The translations under genes were made by a program, and so were the position numbers. From positions 124,001-188,000 of the forward strand of contig NZ_FOUA01000004.1 of NCBI RefSeq assembly GCF_900114735.1: a DNA stretch of 64,000 nt, written 5' to 3'. Positions 37,125 to 45,555 of the stretch are shown one piece after another (the stretch's first letter is position 1; each line of letters begins with the position of its first letter). Source of the stretch: Halopseudomonas bauzanensis (GTDB taxonomy: Bacteria; Pseudomonadota; Gammaproteobacteria; Pseudomonadales; Pseudomonadaceae). The notes under the pieces were generated by a model. The model saw nothing but the letters and a program-made list of their open reading frames with translations. It ran no database searches and was not told where the DNA came from.

Positions 37125-39503
37125 TCAATGTTGCAGAAAGGATTCCTTCTTGTTGCGGATTTTCTCGGGATTGATAAGGAAGCGGGCCAGCGCTGGCAAC
37201 AGCAGCATCGCGCCGAACATGTTGACGATGAACATGAAGGTCAGCATCAGTCCCATATCAGCCTGGAACTTGATCGCGGAGAAGATCCAGGTCGCCACGC
37301 CGATGGCCAGACACAGGCCGGTGAACAATACCGCTTTCCCGGTGGAGCGCAGGGTCTGGTAATAGGCTTCCTGCAACGGCATGCCAGCGCGCAGGAAACT
37401 TTCCAGACGACTGTATATATAGATACCGTAGTCCACCCCGATACCCACCCCCAGCGCGATCACCGGTAAGGTCGCGACCTTCATGCCGATTCCCAGGAAG
37501 GCCATCAGCGCGTTACCCAGTACGGATGTCAGGATCAGTGGCAGAACAATACAGATGGTCGCCGGGAACGAGCGGAAGGTGAACAGGCACATGGCCCCAA
37601 CCCAGATGTATACCAATACCAGGATGGTCAGTTCGGACGTCGCGATGATTTCGTTGGTTGCCGCTTCGATACCCGCATTGCCTGCCGCCAGCTTGAATTT
37701 CAGCGTATCGGTATCGTATTCCTCGGCGAAGGCCTTGACCTCGTCGGCCGCCCGCTCAAGGGTCTCGGCCTTGTGATCGTTGAGATAGATCAGCACCGGC
37801 GCCAGCGAGCAGGCACTGTTGAACATGCCCTCAGGGGCCCGGCTTATCGCGGTATTGAGGTTATCCTGGTTGCGTGACAGCCCCTGCCACTTCAGATTGC
37901 CCTCGTTGTTGCCCATGATCACCTGCTTGGCCACCGTCACCAGCGATACCGTCGACTGCACGCCAGGCACATTGTTCATGCGCCATTCCAGCTGATCGAT
38001 TGCCTCCATGGTCTTGTAGGCCGAGCACATCTCCAATGGGGTTTCCACCATCACCACCAGGATGTCGGAACTGGTGGAGTAGTTGCTGATGATGAAGTCG
38101 TTATCGAGGTTGTAGCGCGAATCGGCATGCAATTCCGGCGCCCCTGGATCCAGATCGCCAATCTGCAGATTAGCCTTCTGATAGAGGAAGCTGCCGACCC
38201 CGGCGACCAGACCCAGAATCACGATCACCGGCGCCAGACGCGGATGCGCGACATTGGACAGAGCACGCCAGAACGGATGCTCGCGCACGGCATCACGCTT
38301 GCTGCGCTCGATTGCCCGCTTGCTGATACCCATATAGGAAATCGCCACCGGCAGCATGATCAGGTTGGTGAACACGATCACCGCCACACCCAGCGATGCG
38401 CCGATGGCCAACTCATGAATCACGCCGATGTCCAGGATAAGCAGCGCGATGAACCCCACGGCGTCGGCCAGGATGGCGATCATGCCAGGCAGGAACAGTT
38501 GGCGGAAGGTGCGCCGGGCAGCCATCAGAGCGCTGTCAGCGCCACCGGATTGCAAGGCGATACCGTTGATCTTCTGGACGCCATGGGAGATACCGATGGC
38601 AAAGATCAGAAACGGCACCAGCATCGAATAGGGGTCCAGTCCGAAACCGACCAGGTGGATCAGGCCGAGCTGCCAGACCACCGCTATCAGCGTCGTGACC
38701 AATACCGAGATGGTGCTGCGGATACACCAGGTGAACCAGTACAGCAGGCAGAAGGTAATGCCGACCGCGACGGCAAAGAACAACATCACCGCCGTCAGGC
38801 CCTCAATCAGATCACCGACCTTCTTGGCGAAGCCGACGATATGGATCTGGATGTTCGGGTTCTCATCCTGGAACTCATTACGGATCTTCTGCTCCAGCAT
38901 GTCGGAGAACTGACCGTAATCCAGACGCATGAGCTCGGACTGATTTTCCGGGTTGGGATAGTATTCCTGCAGCGGCACTTCGATGATGCTGGATTTGAAG
39001 TTATTCGCCACCAGACGACCGATTTCCCCGGACTTGAGCACATTGATGCGCAGCTCGTCGAGGTCGTCCTCGGTTTCATAAGAAGGTCGGCTGGCCACCG
39101 GGCCGCCATCAAAGCCGTATTCGGTCACCTCGGTCCAGCGTACGTTCGGCGTCCACAAGGAGCGCAGCCCCGCCCGGTTCACACCCGGCAGAAAGAACAC
39201 CTCGTCATTGATGCGCTTGAGCGTTTCCATGTATTCGCTGGAGAAGATATCCCCTTCCTTGATGGATACCGCGATACGGATGGAATTGCCCAGGCTCGCC
39301 AGGTCGTCCTGATGCTCGAGCATATTGACGATGTAGGGGTGTTCGAGCGGAATCATCTTCTCGAAGCTGGTATCGGGCCTGACCTTGGTGGCCTGATAGC
39401 CGAGAAACAGGGTCACCAGCGCAAACAGCACCACAACCGTCAACCGGTGATTGAAAACCAGACGCTCCATGAAGGTAGCTTCTTCCTGATCATTCTGGGA
39501 CAT
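37125..39503 (-). CDS. RND/MMPL-family exporter, right-hand paralogue
   Basis: A 792-residue RND-superfamily exporter with the same layout as the protein at 33424-35775: a 12-helix plan, two large extracytoplasmic loops, GISHGVQ in the mid-protein helix and GVDYGIYIYSRLE near residue 690. The first loop is nearly the same in both copies (SFEKMIPLEHPYIVNM and long runs onward), while membrane helices differ more. CAGGAGAGTCTGGATG at the start mirrors the other copy. It is first in the leftward block, preceded by a predicted promoter with an inverted repeat, and its stop is 181 bp from the YCF48 gene. Substrate unknown. Confidence 0.88.
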   Translation of the reverse strand: MSQNDQEEATFMERLVFNHRLTVVVLFALVTLFLGYQATKVRPDTSFEKMIPLEHPYIVNMLEHQDDLASLGNSIRIAVSIKEGDIFSSEYMETLKRINDEVFFLPGVNRAGLRSLWTPNVRWTEVTEYGFDGGPVASRPSYETEDDLDELRINVLKSGEIGRLVANNFKSSIIEVPLQEYYPNPENQSELMRLDYGQFSDMLEQKIRNEFQDENPNIQIHIVGFAKKVGDLIEGLTAVMLFFAVAVGITFCLLYWFTWCIRSTISVLVTTLIAVVWQLGLIHLVGFGLDPYSMLVPFLIFAIGISHGVQKINGIALQSGGADSALMAARRTFRQLFLPGMIAILADAVGFIALLILDIGVIHELAIGASLGVAVIVFTNLIMLPVAISYMGISKRAIERSKRDAVREHPFWRALSNVAHPRLAPVIVILGLVAGVGSFLYQKANLQIGDLDPGAPELHADSRYNLDNDFIISNYSTSSDILVVMVETPLEMCSAYKTMEAIDQLEWRMNNVPGVQSTVSLVTVAKQVIMGNNEGNLKWQGLSRNQDNLNTAISRAPEGMFNSACSLAPVLIYLNDHKAETLERAADEVKAFAEEYDTDTLKFKLAAGNAGIEAATNEIIATSELTILVLVYIWVGAMCLFTFRSFPATICIVLPLILTSVLGNALMAFLGIGMKVATLPVIALGVGIGVDYGIYIYSRLESFLRAGMPLQEAYYQTLRSTGKAVLFTGLCLAIGVATWIFSAIKFQADMGLMLTFMFIVNMFGAMLLLPALARFLINPEKIRNKKESFLQH

Positions 39504-39760
39504 CCAGACTCTCCTGGCTGTAATTATTATTGTCAGACTGCGGATAAGAGCACTGAAAAGCCTGCCTGGTGATCACGACTCGGGAGGAGGACGTGCTGGC
39601 AGGACCATGCGCGGTGCGCATGCAACCCAAGGATGCAGAATGAACAAGCACAAGAAAGGAGAGCGGCTCCATTGGAGCGATACGGATCACTGTCATGGGA
39701 CAGCGCGGCGCAAACCTGTTCCTTCAGGAAATTACGCATGGAGACCCCTTGTTGTTATTG

Positions 39761-39783
39761 GTCACCCTGAGTGATCGGGTGAC
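39761..39783. promoter_or_regulatory. Inverted repeat, candidate operator over the RND transcription start
   Basis: GTCACCC, 9 bases, GGGTGAC: perfect 7-bp arms. The predicted start point (about 39779) falls inside it, which is where a repressor would block initiation. No regulator gene is adjacent. Confidence 0.5.
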
Positions 39784-39785
39784 TT

Positions 39786-39840
39786 ATCTTAGAGCGAATC
39801 GGGTAGCCCACCAATGCCTCATCGGTAATCTTTTGTAATC
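39786..39840 (-). promoter_or_regulatory. Predicted promoter with upstream motif for the right-hand RND gene
   Basis: On the minus strand: GATTACAAAAGATTACC (39840-39824), 9 bases, -35 TTGGTG (39814-39809), a 17-bp spacer, and -10 TAAGAT (39791-39786). The upstream motif has the same form and position as the one ahead of the YCF48 gene, which supports an activator site common to both. Confidence 0.5.
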
Positions 39841-39898
39841 CATTTACCGACCAGAACAAAACCGCATTCTGTATCAATGAAAGCGTCGATGCAAGAAC

Positions 39899-39929
39899 GC
39901 GTCGGACAGCCTGATCGGCTCTCCGACGC
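39899..39929 (-). terminator. Terminator hairpin after pepN
   Basis: A 13-position stem with one mismatch (GCGTCGGA and GAGCC arms, loop GATCA on the minus strand) begins 11 bases past the pepN stop. It is followed by GTTCTTG, a poor U-tract. Confidence 0.7.
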
Positions 39930-39939
39930 ATCATCCACG

Positions 39940-42594
39940 TCAGGCCAGGGACTTGCTGACCACCTCGTAGACATCCGGCGACAGGTCATCGCTCGCCAGG
40001 ATGCGTGCCAGCTCAGCTTTCATCAGCAGCTGGCGGGGCTCATCGAATTTTCGCCAACGGGTCAGCGGCGTCAGCATCCGCGAGGCGATCTGCGGGTTGA
40101 GCCGGTTCAGCTCGATGATCTGGTCCGCAACGAAACGGTAACCAGCGCCATCGGCACGGTGGAAGTTGGCCAGGTTCTGATTGGCAAAGGCACCGATCAA
40201 TGCCCGTACCTTGTTCGGGTTACGCAAGGTGAAGGCTGGGTGCTTCATCAACCCCTGCACCCGCTCCAGGCCACCGGGCAGCGGGCTGGCGGCCTGGATG
40301 CTGAACCACTGGTCCATGACCAGCGGATAGGCATTCCAGCGCTGGGCGAACTCTTCCAGGGCGGCGTGCTTCTGTTGCTCGTGGGGCGAATTGACCAAGG
40401 CCACCAATGCCGCCTGACGGTCGGTCATGTTGCCGGCCTCGACAAATTGCTGCACGCATACCGACAACGCTTCGGAAGACTCGGTCAGCATCAGATAGCC
40501 AAGCAGCGTATTGCGCAGACTGCGGCGCGCCATGGATTCGGCATCGGCGCGGTAAGCGCCGGCGCCATCGCCCAGCTGCCGGAATCGCGACCACATGGTC
40601 TCGGCCAAGGCGGTTGCCAGCTCCCGGCGCACCCAGTCACGGACATGGTGGATGGCCTCGACATCAGCCTCCTCGGCCAGCTCCACCAGGTAGGCTTCAG
40701 ACGGCAGGCGCAGGATTTCGGCCACCATCGCCGGGTCGAGACTGTCATCCTTCAGTACCGCGCGATGCACTTCGAGCAACCGCTGGTCCAGTAACAAGGG
40801 CCGTCCGGCCTGGTGAATCCCGATCAGCCCCTGCAGCACATCCACTGCCAGCGACTGCGCCGCCTCCCAGCGATTGAAGCCATCCGGGTCATGCATCGCA
40901 AGAAACACCCGATCATCCCGGGAATAGGGATAAACCAGCTTGACTGGCGCCGAGAAGCCGCGCAACAGCGACGGCAGCGGCTCTTCGCGGACGTTCTCGA
41001 AGACGAACAGCTGCTCGGCCTCGGTCACGGCCAACACGGTTTCCGTACCACGAGCCTGCGTTTCACCGGCCAGCTGCAGAGGCATTTCGCGCCCCTCGCC
41101 GTCCAGCAATGCCAGGCGCAGCGGAATCACGAAGGGTAGTTTCTCGGTCTGACCCGGGGTTGCCGGGCAGCTCTGCCGGCACAGCAACTGGAAGGTCGAG
41201 CTCGCCGCATCATAGCGACCGTCGACCTGGAGTACCGGGGTACCCGCCTGACTGTACCAGCGCTTGAATTGAGTGAAATCCGCCTCGTTGGCATCTTCCA
41301 GGGCAGCAATGAAATCGTCACAGGTCACTGCCTGGCCATCATGGCGCTCGAAGTACAGATCAGTACCTTTGCGGAAACCCTCGGCACCCAGCAGCGTGTG
41401 CAGCATGCGCACCACTTCCGCGCCCTTCTCATAGATCGTCAGGGTATAGAAGTTGGATATTTCCATATAAGAGTCGGGGCGCACCGGATGCGCCATGGGC
41501 CCGGCGTCCTCGGCGAACTGGTTGGCCCGCAGGAAGGTGACATCCTCGATGCGCTTGACCGTGCGCGAGTTCATGTCAGCGCTGAATTCGGCATCACGAA
41601 AAACCGTGAAACCCTCCTTCAGCGACAGCTGGAACCAGTCGCGACAGGTAACCCGGTTGCCGGACCAGTTGTGGAAATATTCATGGGCAACCACCGCCTC
41701 GACCCGCTGGAACGCCATATCGGTGGCGGTATCGGGGTGGGCCAGCACGCAACTGGAGTTGAAGATGTTCAACCCCTTGTTTTCCATCGCGCCCATATTG
41801 AAGTCGTTGACCGCAACGATCATGAAGATATCCAGATCATACTCGCGCCCATAGACTTCTTCGTCCCAGCGCATGGAGCGCTTGAGGCTATCCATGGCGT
41901 GGCCGCACTGCTCGCGGTTCTCCGGTTCAACATAGATACGCAGCTCGACTTCCCGGCCGCTCATCGTAGTGAAGCTGTCATCGATACGGTACAGATCGCC
42001 GGCGACCAGGGCGAACAGATAGGCTGGCTTGGGGAACGGATCTTCCCATGTCGCCCAGTGCCGACCACCTTCGTGCTCACCACTGGCGATCAGGTTGCCG
42101 TTGGACAGCAGCACCGGATAGCTCCCACGCTCAGCCATCACCGTGGTAGTGAACCGGCTCATCACATCCGGGCGGTCCAGGTAATAGGTGATCTTGCGAA
42201 ACCCCTCGGCTTCACACTGGGTACAGAACATGCCCCCGGACTTGTACAGACCTTCCAGCGCGGTATTGTTCTGCGGCTCAATACGGGTAGTGATCGCCAG
42301 CTCGAACTCGCGCGCCTGCGGCTGCAGCGTCAGACTGGAATCGTCCACCTGCCAGGCATCGGCCGTCAGCGCCTGTTCGTCCAGCGCCACGCTCTGCAAC
42401 ACCAGGTCCTGGCCGTGCAGCACCAATGGCGGCAGCGCTCCACCCTCCCCCGCGGCATTGGCACGCATGGCCAGGCGGCTGTGCACCAGGGCATGGTCCT
42501 CGAACAGTTCGAAGGTCAGGTGGGTTTCATCGATCAGATAATCGGGCTGTCTGTAGTCCGTGAGGTGAATGGTCGTGGGTTGTTCGGTACGCAT
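39940..42594 (-). CDS. pepN: Aminopeptidase N (M1 family)
   Basis: A cytoplasmic zinc aminopeptidase removing N-terminal residues from peptides. The 884 residues match PepN (E. coli 870). The substrate-binding GAMENKGLN (about 260-268) and zinc motif HEYFHNW (about 296-302, HExxH with downstream Glu in FRDAEFSADM) are present. ATG 42594 has GAGGAG at 8 bases; the frame runs much further upstream only because it shadows the DUF2797 gene. It is the last gene of a leftward nadK-to-pepN run, 10 bases after DUF2797. Confidence 0.95.
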   Translation of the reverse strand: MRTEQPTTIHLTDYRQPDYLIDETHLTFELFEDHALVHSRLAMRANAAGEGGALPPLVLHGQDLVLQSVALDEQALTADAWQVDDSSLTLQPQAREFELAITTRIEPQNNTALEGLYKSGGMFCTQCEAEGFRKITYYLDRPDVMSRFTTTVMAERGSYPVLLSNGNLIASGEHEGGRHWATWEDPFPKPAYLFALVAGDLYRIDDSFTTMSGREVELRIYVEPENREQCGHAMDSLKRSMRWDEEVYGREYDLDIFMIVAVNDFNMGAMENKGLNIFNSSCVLAHPDTATDMAFQRVEAVVAHEYFHNWSGNRVTCRDWFQLSLKEGFTVFRDAEFSADMNSRTVKRIEDVTFLRANQFAEDAGPMAHPVRPDSYMEISNFYTLTIYEKGAEVVRMLHTLLGAEGFRKGTDLYFERHDGQAVTCDDFIAALEDANEADFTQFKRWYSQAGTPVLQVDGRYDAASSTFQLLCRQSCPATPGQTEKLPFVIPLRLALLDGEGREMPLQLAGETQARGTETVLAVTEAEQLFVFENVREEPLPSLLRGFSAPVKLVYPYSRDDRVFLAMHDPDGFNRWEAAQSLAVDVLQGLIGIHQAGRPLLLDQRLLEVHRAVLKDDSLDPAMVAEILRLPSEAYLVELAEEADVEAIHHVRDWVRRELATALAETMWSRFRQLGDGAGAYRADAESMARRSLRNTLLGYLMLTESSEALSVCVQQFVEAGNMTDRQAALVALVNSPHEQQKHAALEEFAQRWNAYPLVMDQWFSIQAASPLPGGLERVQGLMKHPAFTLRNPNKVRALIGAFANQNLANFHRADGAGYRFVADQIIELNRLNPQIASRMLTPLTRWRKFDEPRQLLMKAELARILASDDLSPDVYEVVSKSLA

Positions 42595-42604
42595 GGAAGA
42601 CTCC

Positions 42605-43438
42605 TCAGGACACACTGAAAGCCATAGAGTAGGCAGTGTATTTGCGAATATTGATGACCGCGGTATCCAGCAACAGATATTGACCCTTGATGCCAAGCAA
42701 GGTGCCTTCCAATACCGGCTCCTTGTCCAGGTTGGCCGATTGCGGCTTGGCACTGTACTCCAGCACCGGATAGCGGATGTCCTGCACCTGGGCATCAGGC
42801 AACGGCTGGATGGCCTGCAGACCGAAGCGGGCCTGCAACGCCTCAACCCCCTCACGGGCGCCCGCCAGCAAGCGATCACGTTCGGCGATCAGATCAAGCG
42901 GTTCCGGCTCGCCGCGCAGCAGCGCCCGCCAGTTGGTCTTGTCGGCCACCTGCTCGCGCAACAGGTCTTCCACCAGCCCGGATTGCTGCCGGGTCGCCAC
43001 TCGCAGGATCGGCAATGCCTGGCTGGCGCCCTGATCAATCCAGCGGGTCGGGATCTGGGTGGCGCGGGTAATGCCGACCTTCAACCCCGAGGAGTTGGCC
43101 AGATAGACGATATGATCGGTCATGCAGAACTGCTCACCCCAGGCCGGCTCGCGGCAGGTGTTCAACTCGTAGTGGCAGCGTTCCGGGCTCATGATGCAGA
43201 CGTCACAGCGTGCCAGCTTGGTCATGCAGGGGTAACAGTAGCCCTGGCTGTAGCTTTTCTTGGTTCGCCGGCCGCAGTGCATGCAATGGATTTCACCCAG
43301 TGCCTGCAACCGTATCGTGCGGCCGAGCAGCTGATTCAATGGTACCTGTTGCTCGCCCAGGGGCAGGCTGTAATCGACGGGTTCACCCAGAGCCCCAAGC
43401 AGCTTGCGGATGCTGCCCTCACCACTGACGAACGACAT
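42605..43438 (-). CDS. DUF2797 family protein with Cys-rich zinc-finger-like region
   Basis: A 277-residue protein that I take as DUF2797. Residues about 52-95 contain four CxxC-like pairs and singles (CMHCGR, CYPCM, CDVC, then CHYELNTC), suggesting structural zinc. The following segment HIVYLANSSGLKVGITR with a later RWIDQGAS resembles the core of GIY-YIG/T5orf172 nuclease-like folds, though no activity can be claimed. Its start overlaps the yeaC stop by one base (TGATG) and pepN follows after 10 bases. No function is established that I know of. Confidence 0.8.
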   Translation of the reverse strand: MSFVSGEGSIRKLLGALGEPVDYSLPLGEQQVPLNQLLGRTIRLQALGEIHCMHCGRRTKKSYSQGYCYPCMTKLARCDVCIMSPERCHYELNTCREPAWGEQFCMTDHIVYLANSSGLKVGITRATQIPTRWIDQGASQALPILRVATRQQSGLVEDLLREQVADKTNWRALLRGEPEPLDLIAERDRLLAGAREGVEALQARFGLQAIQPLPDAQVQDIRYPVLEYSAKPQSANLDKEPVLEGTLLGIKGQYLLLDTAVINIRKYTAYSMAFSVS

Positions 43439-43710
43439 CAGTGCAGGGTGCCCTTGGCGGGGGTAAACAGGGATTCGTCAAGATTGGACGGCGCCTTCGC
43501 CTGGTTCTTGCAGGTCTGGCCGATATAACCGGTGCGCTCTTCTTCCGGCAGATTGTCCATTTCCCAGGCAATGATCGCCTGCAGGCACAATTCCTTCTGC
43601 TCCTGGGTCAGCTTGCGGCCGTCGGACCACTTGCCCAATTCGATGGCCTGCTTGAGGCTCTCGTACACCTCGGGAGAGATATTGCGCAACATGTCGATAA
43701 AGGTATTCAT
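43438..43710 (-). CDS. yeaC: DUF1315/YeaC family protein
   Basis: A 90-residue acidic cytoplasmic protein of the YeaC/DUF1315 family. The start at ATG 43710 gives MNTFIDMLRNISPEVYESL, which matches the family pattern; further in-frame upstream sequence overlaps the rhomboid gene and is not coding. The middle has the conserved GKWSDGRKLTQEQKELCLQAII (about residues 29-50) and the end an ERTGYIG segment. It is one base overlapped with DUF2797 and 43 bp after the rhomboid gene. Function unknown. Confidence 0.85.
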   Translation of the reverse strand: MNTFIDMLRNISPEVYESLKQAIELGKWSDGRKLTQEQKELCLQAIIAWEMDNLPEEERTGYIGQTCKNQAKAPSNLDESLFTPAKGTLH

Positions 43711-43753
43711 GGGTTCTCCGGAGCATGGTTCATTAGCCGGGCATTGTACCTTG

Positions 43754-44596
43754 TCAGCGCATGCGCTGCAGGCCGCCGGCGATCGCGCCGCACAGGGAGC
43801 CGATGACCAGCCCGCCGACATGGGCCGCATTGGCAATGGCGCCGAAACCGAGCATCGTCACCACACCGGACAGGCACAGCACCAGCCAGCCGAGCATCAT
43901 CACCACCACGCCCCGGGGCAAATCGAAATGCACGTTTGGCGCCAGCGTCTGATACAGCCAGCAATAGCCCAGCAGGCCGTAGAGTACCCCCGACAAGCCG
44001 CCAAAGAGCGCCGGCCCGCCGAACAACCATTGCGCGGTATTGGAGATCACTGCGAATAACAGCGTCAGGCCGAGCAGCCACCAGCCGCCGGAGCGCAATT
44101 CGATACGCCGGCCCAGCTCCCAGTACCAAAGGGCATTGAACGCCAGGTGCAGCCAGCCAAAATGCAGGAACATCGGTGCCACCAGCCGCCACCATTGATC
44201 CATATCCGGTGCCGCAGCGATGTAGCCGGCAGGCGTAACCGGCGTAAAGGTGAACAGGACAACGGTCTGGATGTTACTCCCCAGCCCGGTGATCAGCGCC
44301 ACCACCGCAGTGACCAGAAGCACCAGCAGAGTGACCGGGATCAGCCGCGCCATCCGCTGCCAGGCCAGCCGCGGCGGTCGGCGTGGCGCGGCGGGTGTCG
44401 AATCGGCGACCGGCTCCGGCACGCCCTGGGTATACAGCCCGCGAACAATGGCCGCATCCGCCTCGTTGCGGGTCCAGATCACCTGCTGGCCCCGCTCTTC
44501 AGTGATCCGGTGCGCCACCCCCCGCGCCCGGAGAAAATGGGTCAGGCTGCTCAGGTCCTCATCCAGCCGGCACTGCAAGGCACGATACATGCTCAT
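43754..44596 (-). CDS. Rhomboid intramembrane serine protease (GlpG-like)
   Basis: A 280-residue inner-membrane protease cutting transmembrane substrates. A cytoplasmic N-terminal domain (about 1-80) precedes six membrane helices. The catalytic dyad is visible: Ser in GGLSGVLYG (about 199-207) and His in NAAHVGG (about 255-261). The HFGWLHLAFNALW motif with the oxyanion His/Asn is at about 143-155. The start (44596) overlaps the upstream phosphoesterase stop by 4 bases; a second Met lies two codons in. Natural substrates are unknown. Confidence 0.92.
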   Translation of the reverse strand: MSMYRALQCRLDEDLSSLTHFLRARGVAHRITEERGQQVIWTRNEADAAIVRGLYTQGVPEPVADSTPAAPRRPPRLAWQRMARLIPVTLLVLLVTAVVALITGLGSNIQTVVLFTFTPVTPAGYIAAAPDMDQWWRLVAPMFLHFGWLHLAFNALWYWELGRRIELRSGGWWLLGLTLLFAVISNTAQWLFGGPALFGGLSGVLYGLLGYCWLYQTLAPNVHFDLPRGVVVMMLGWLVLCLSGVVTMLGFGAIANAAHVGGLVIGSLCGAIAGGLQRMR

Positions 44597-45555
44597 CTCA
44601 CATCCACCCAGACGAAATGGTCACGCAGCAGCTCCGTCTCGCCGCTCCAACGGTAAGCGGCCAGCTTGCCGAACTTGACCGCGCTGTAGTCCAGGCACGC
44701 CAGGTTCGCCCGGATGGCACGCGGTTCGCCCTCCTGCCAGTAGTGGCCGACGAACAGCGGCGGTTCATCAGCACCGTAGATCAGCAGCTCCGCCTTCTGC
44801 CGGTCGGTCAGCGGGCGGATGGCGATATGCTCGGGCAGGCCGTCGGGCTGGAACACGATATCACCGTAGGTCTGCGGCGCTTCTTCCCAGAACTTGGTGC
44901 GGAACATGGCCCGGGTGACGCCGTCGCGTCCGGTCATGGTCAGGCCATGGGGCAGCGGCATGCCGGTACCGCGCAGCAGGCGATCGAATACCTGATCGGC
45001 AAAGCCATCGCGTTCAACCGATGCCTGCACAAACTCGATATCCGGACAGGCGTCGGGGTATTGCGCAGTGAATGACCTGATCAGTTCGTCATCCCAACAG
45101 GCATGCACCAGGCGGAACTGGCCCATATCCAGGTACAGCGGCAGGGTCCAGAACCAGTCGATGAAGTCGTCCCATTCAGCCTGCCGGTTGGCAAACTGGT
45201 CCAGCGTGGCCTGGATCTGGCGGCGGTTGCGGTCGGTATGCTCGCGCACATATCGCCGACCGCTACCGGCTGATGCCGGCGTCACCCAACCCAGGGCATT
45301 GAATTCGTGGTTACCCATGATGCAACGGGCCGCGCCCGCTTCCACCATGTCGCGCACCAGATGCAGCGCTTCGCGGATACGCGGCCCGCGGTCGATGATG
45401 TCACCGAGAAACAGTGCCTGGCGCTGCGGGTGTCGCCAGATACCACTGACTCGCGCATAGCCCATCTGTTCCAGCAGCGCTTCCAATGTGTGCGCGCAAC
45501 CATGCACATCGCCAATGATGTCGTAGCCCTGCCTATGCTCTACCGCCATGCTCAT
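44593..45555 (-). CDS. Calcineurin-like metallophosphoesterase
   Basis: A 320-residue cytoplasmic metallophosphoesterase. The metal-binding series is complete: GDVHGC (about 15-20), GDIIDRGP (about 50-57) and GNHEFNALG (about 81-89), plus late His residues (VHACW and VGHYW). It resembles PrpA/ApaH-type phosphatases and polynucleotide-kinase-type phosphatases, but is longer than ApaH; the substrate is undetermined. It overlaps nadK by 4 bases and the rhomboid gene by 4, so all three are translated together. Confidence 0.86.
   Translation of the reverse strand: MSMAVEHRQGYDIIGDVHGCAHTLEALLEQMGYARVSGIWRHPQRQALFLGDIIDRGPRIREALHLVRDMVEAGAARCIMGNHEFNALGWVTPASAGSGRRYVREHTDRNRRQIQATLDQFANRQAEWDDFIDWFWTLPLYLDMGQFRLVHACWDDELIRSFTAQYPDACPDIEFVQASVERDGFADQVFDRLLRGTGMPLPHGLTMTGRDGVTRAMFRTKFWEEAPQTYGDIVFQPDGLPEHIAIRPLTDRQKAELLIYGADEPPLFVGHYWQEGEPRAIRANLACLDYSAVKFGKLAAYRWSGETELLRDHFVWVDVR

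Larger units (their letters stand above)
39504..39939. other. 436-bp non-coding region between pepN and the RND block
   Basis: No convincing gene lies here. It holds, from left to right: the RND leader (about 39504-39780), a perfect 7-bp inverted repeat at 39761-39783, a predicted leftward promoter with an A-rich upstream motif (39786-39840) and the pepN terminator (39899-39929). Confidence 0.7.

Noticed and set aside
39533-39739. A 68-codon minus-strand frame in the RND leader with AGGGG before its ATG
   Set aside because: Composition is odd (Cys/His/Ser-rich without a fold), it overlaps the leader of the RND operon and nothing supports coding. Its start lies just downstream of the predicted promoter, so a leader peptide cannot be fully excluded.
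43756-43769. 14-bp perfect palindrome CAGCGCATGCGCTG at the rhomboid gene end
   Set aside because: It encodes the C-terminal residues of the rhomboid protein; no sign of an operator or repeat copies nearby.
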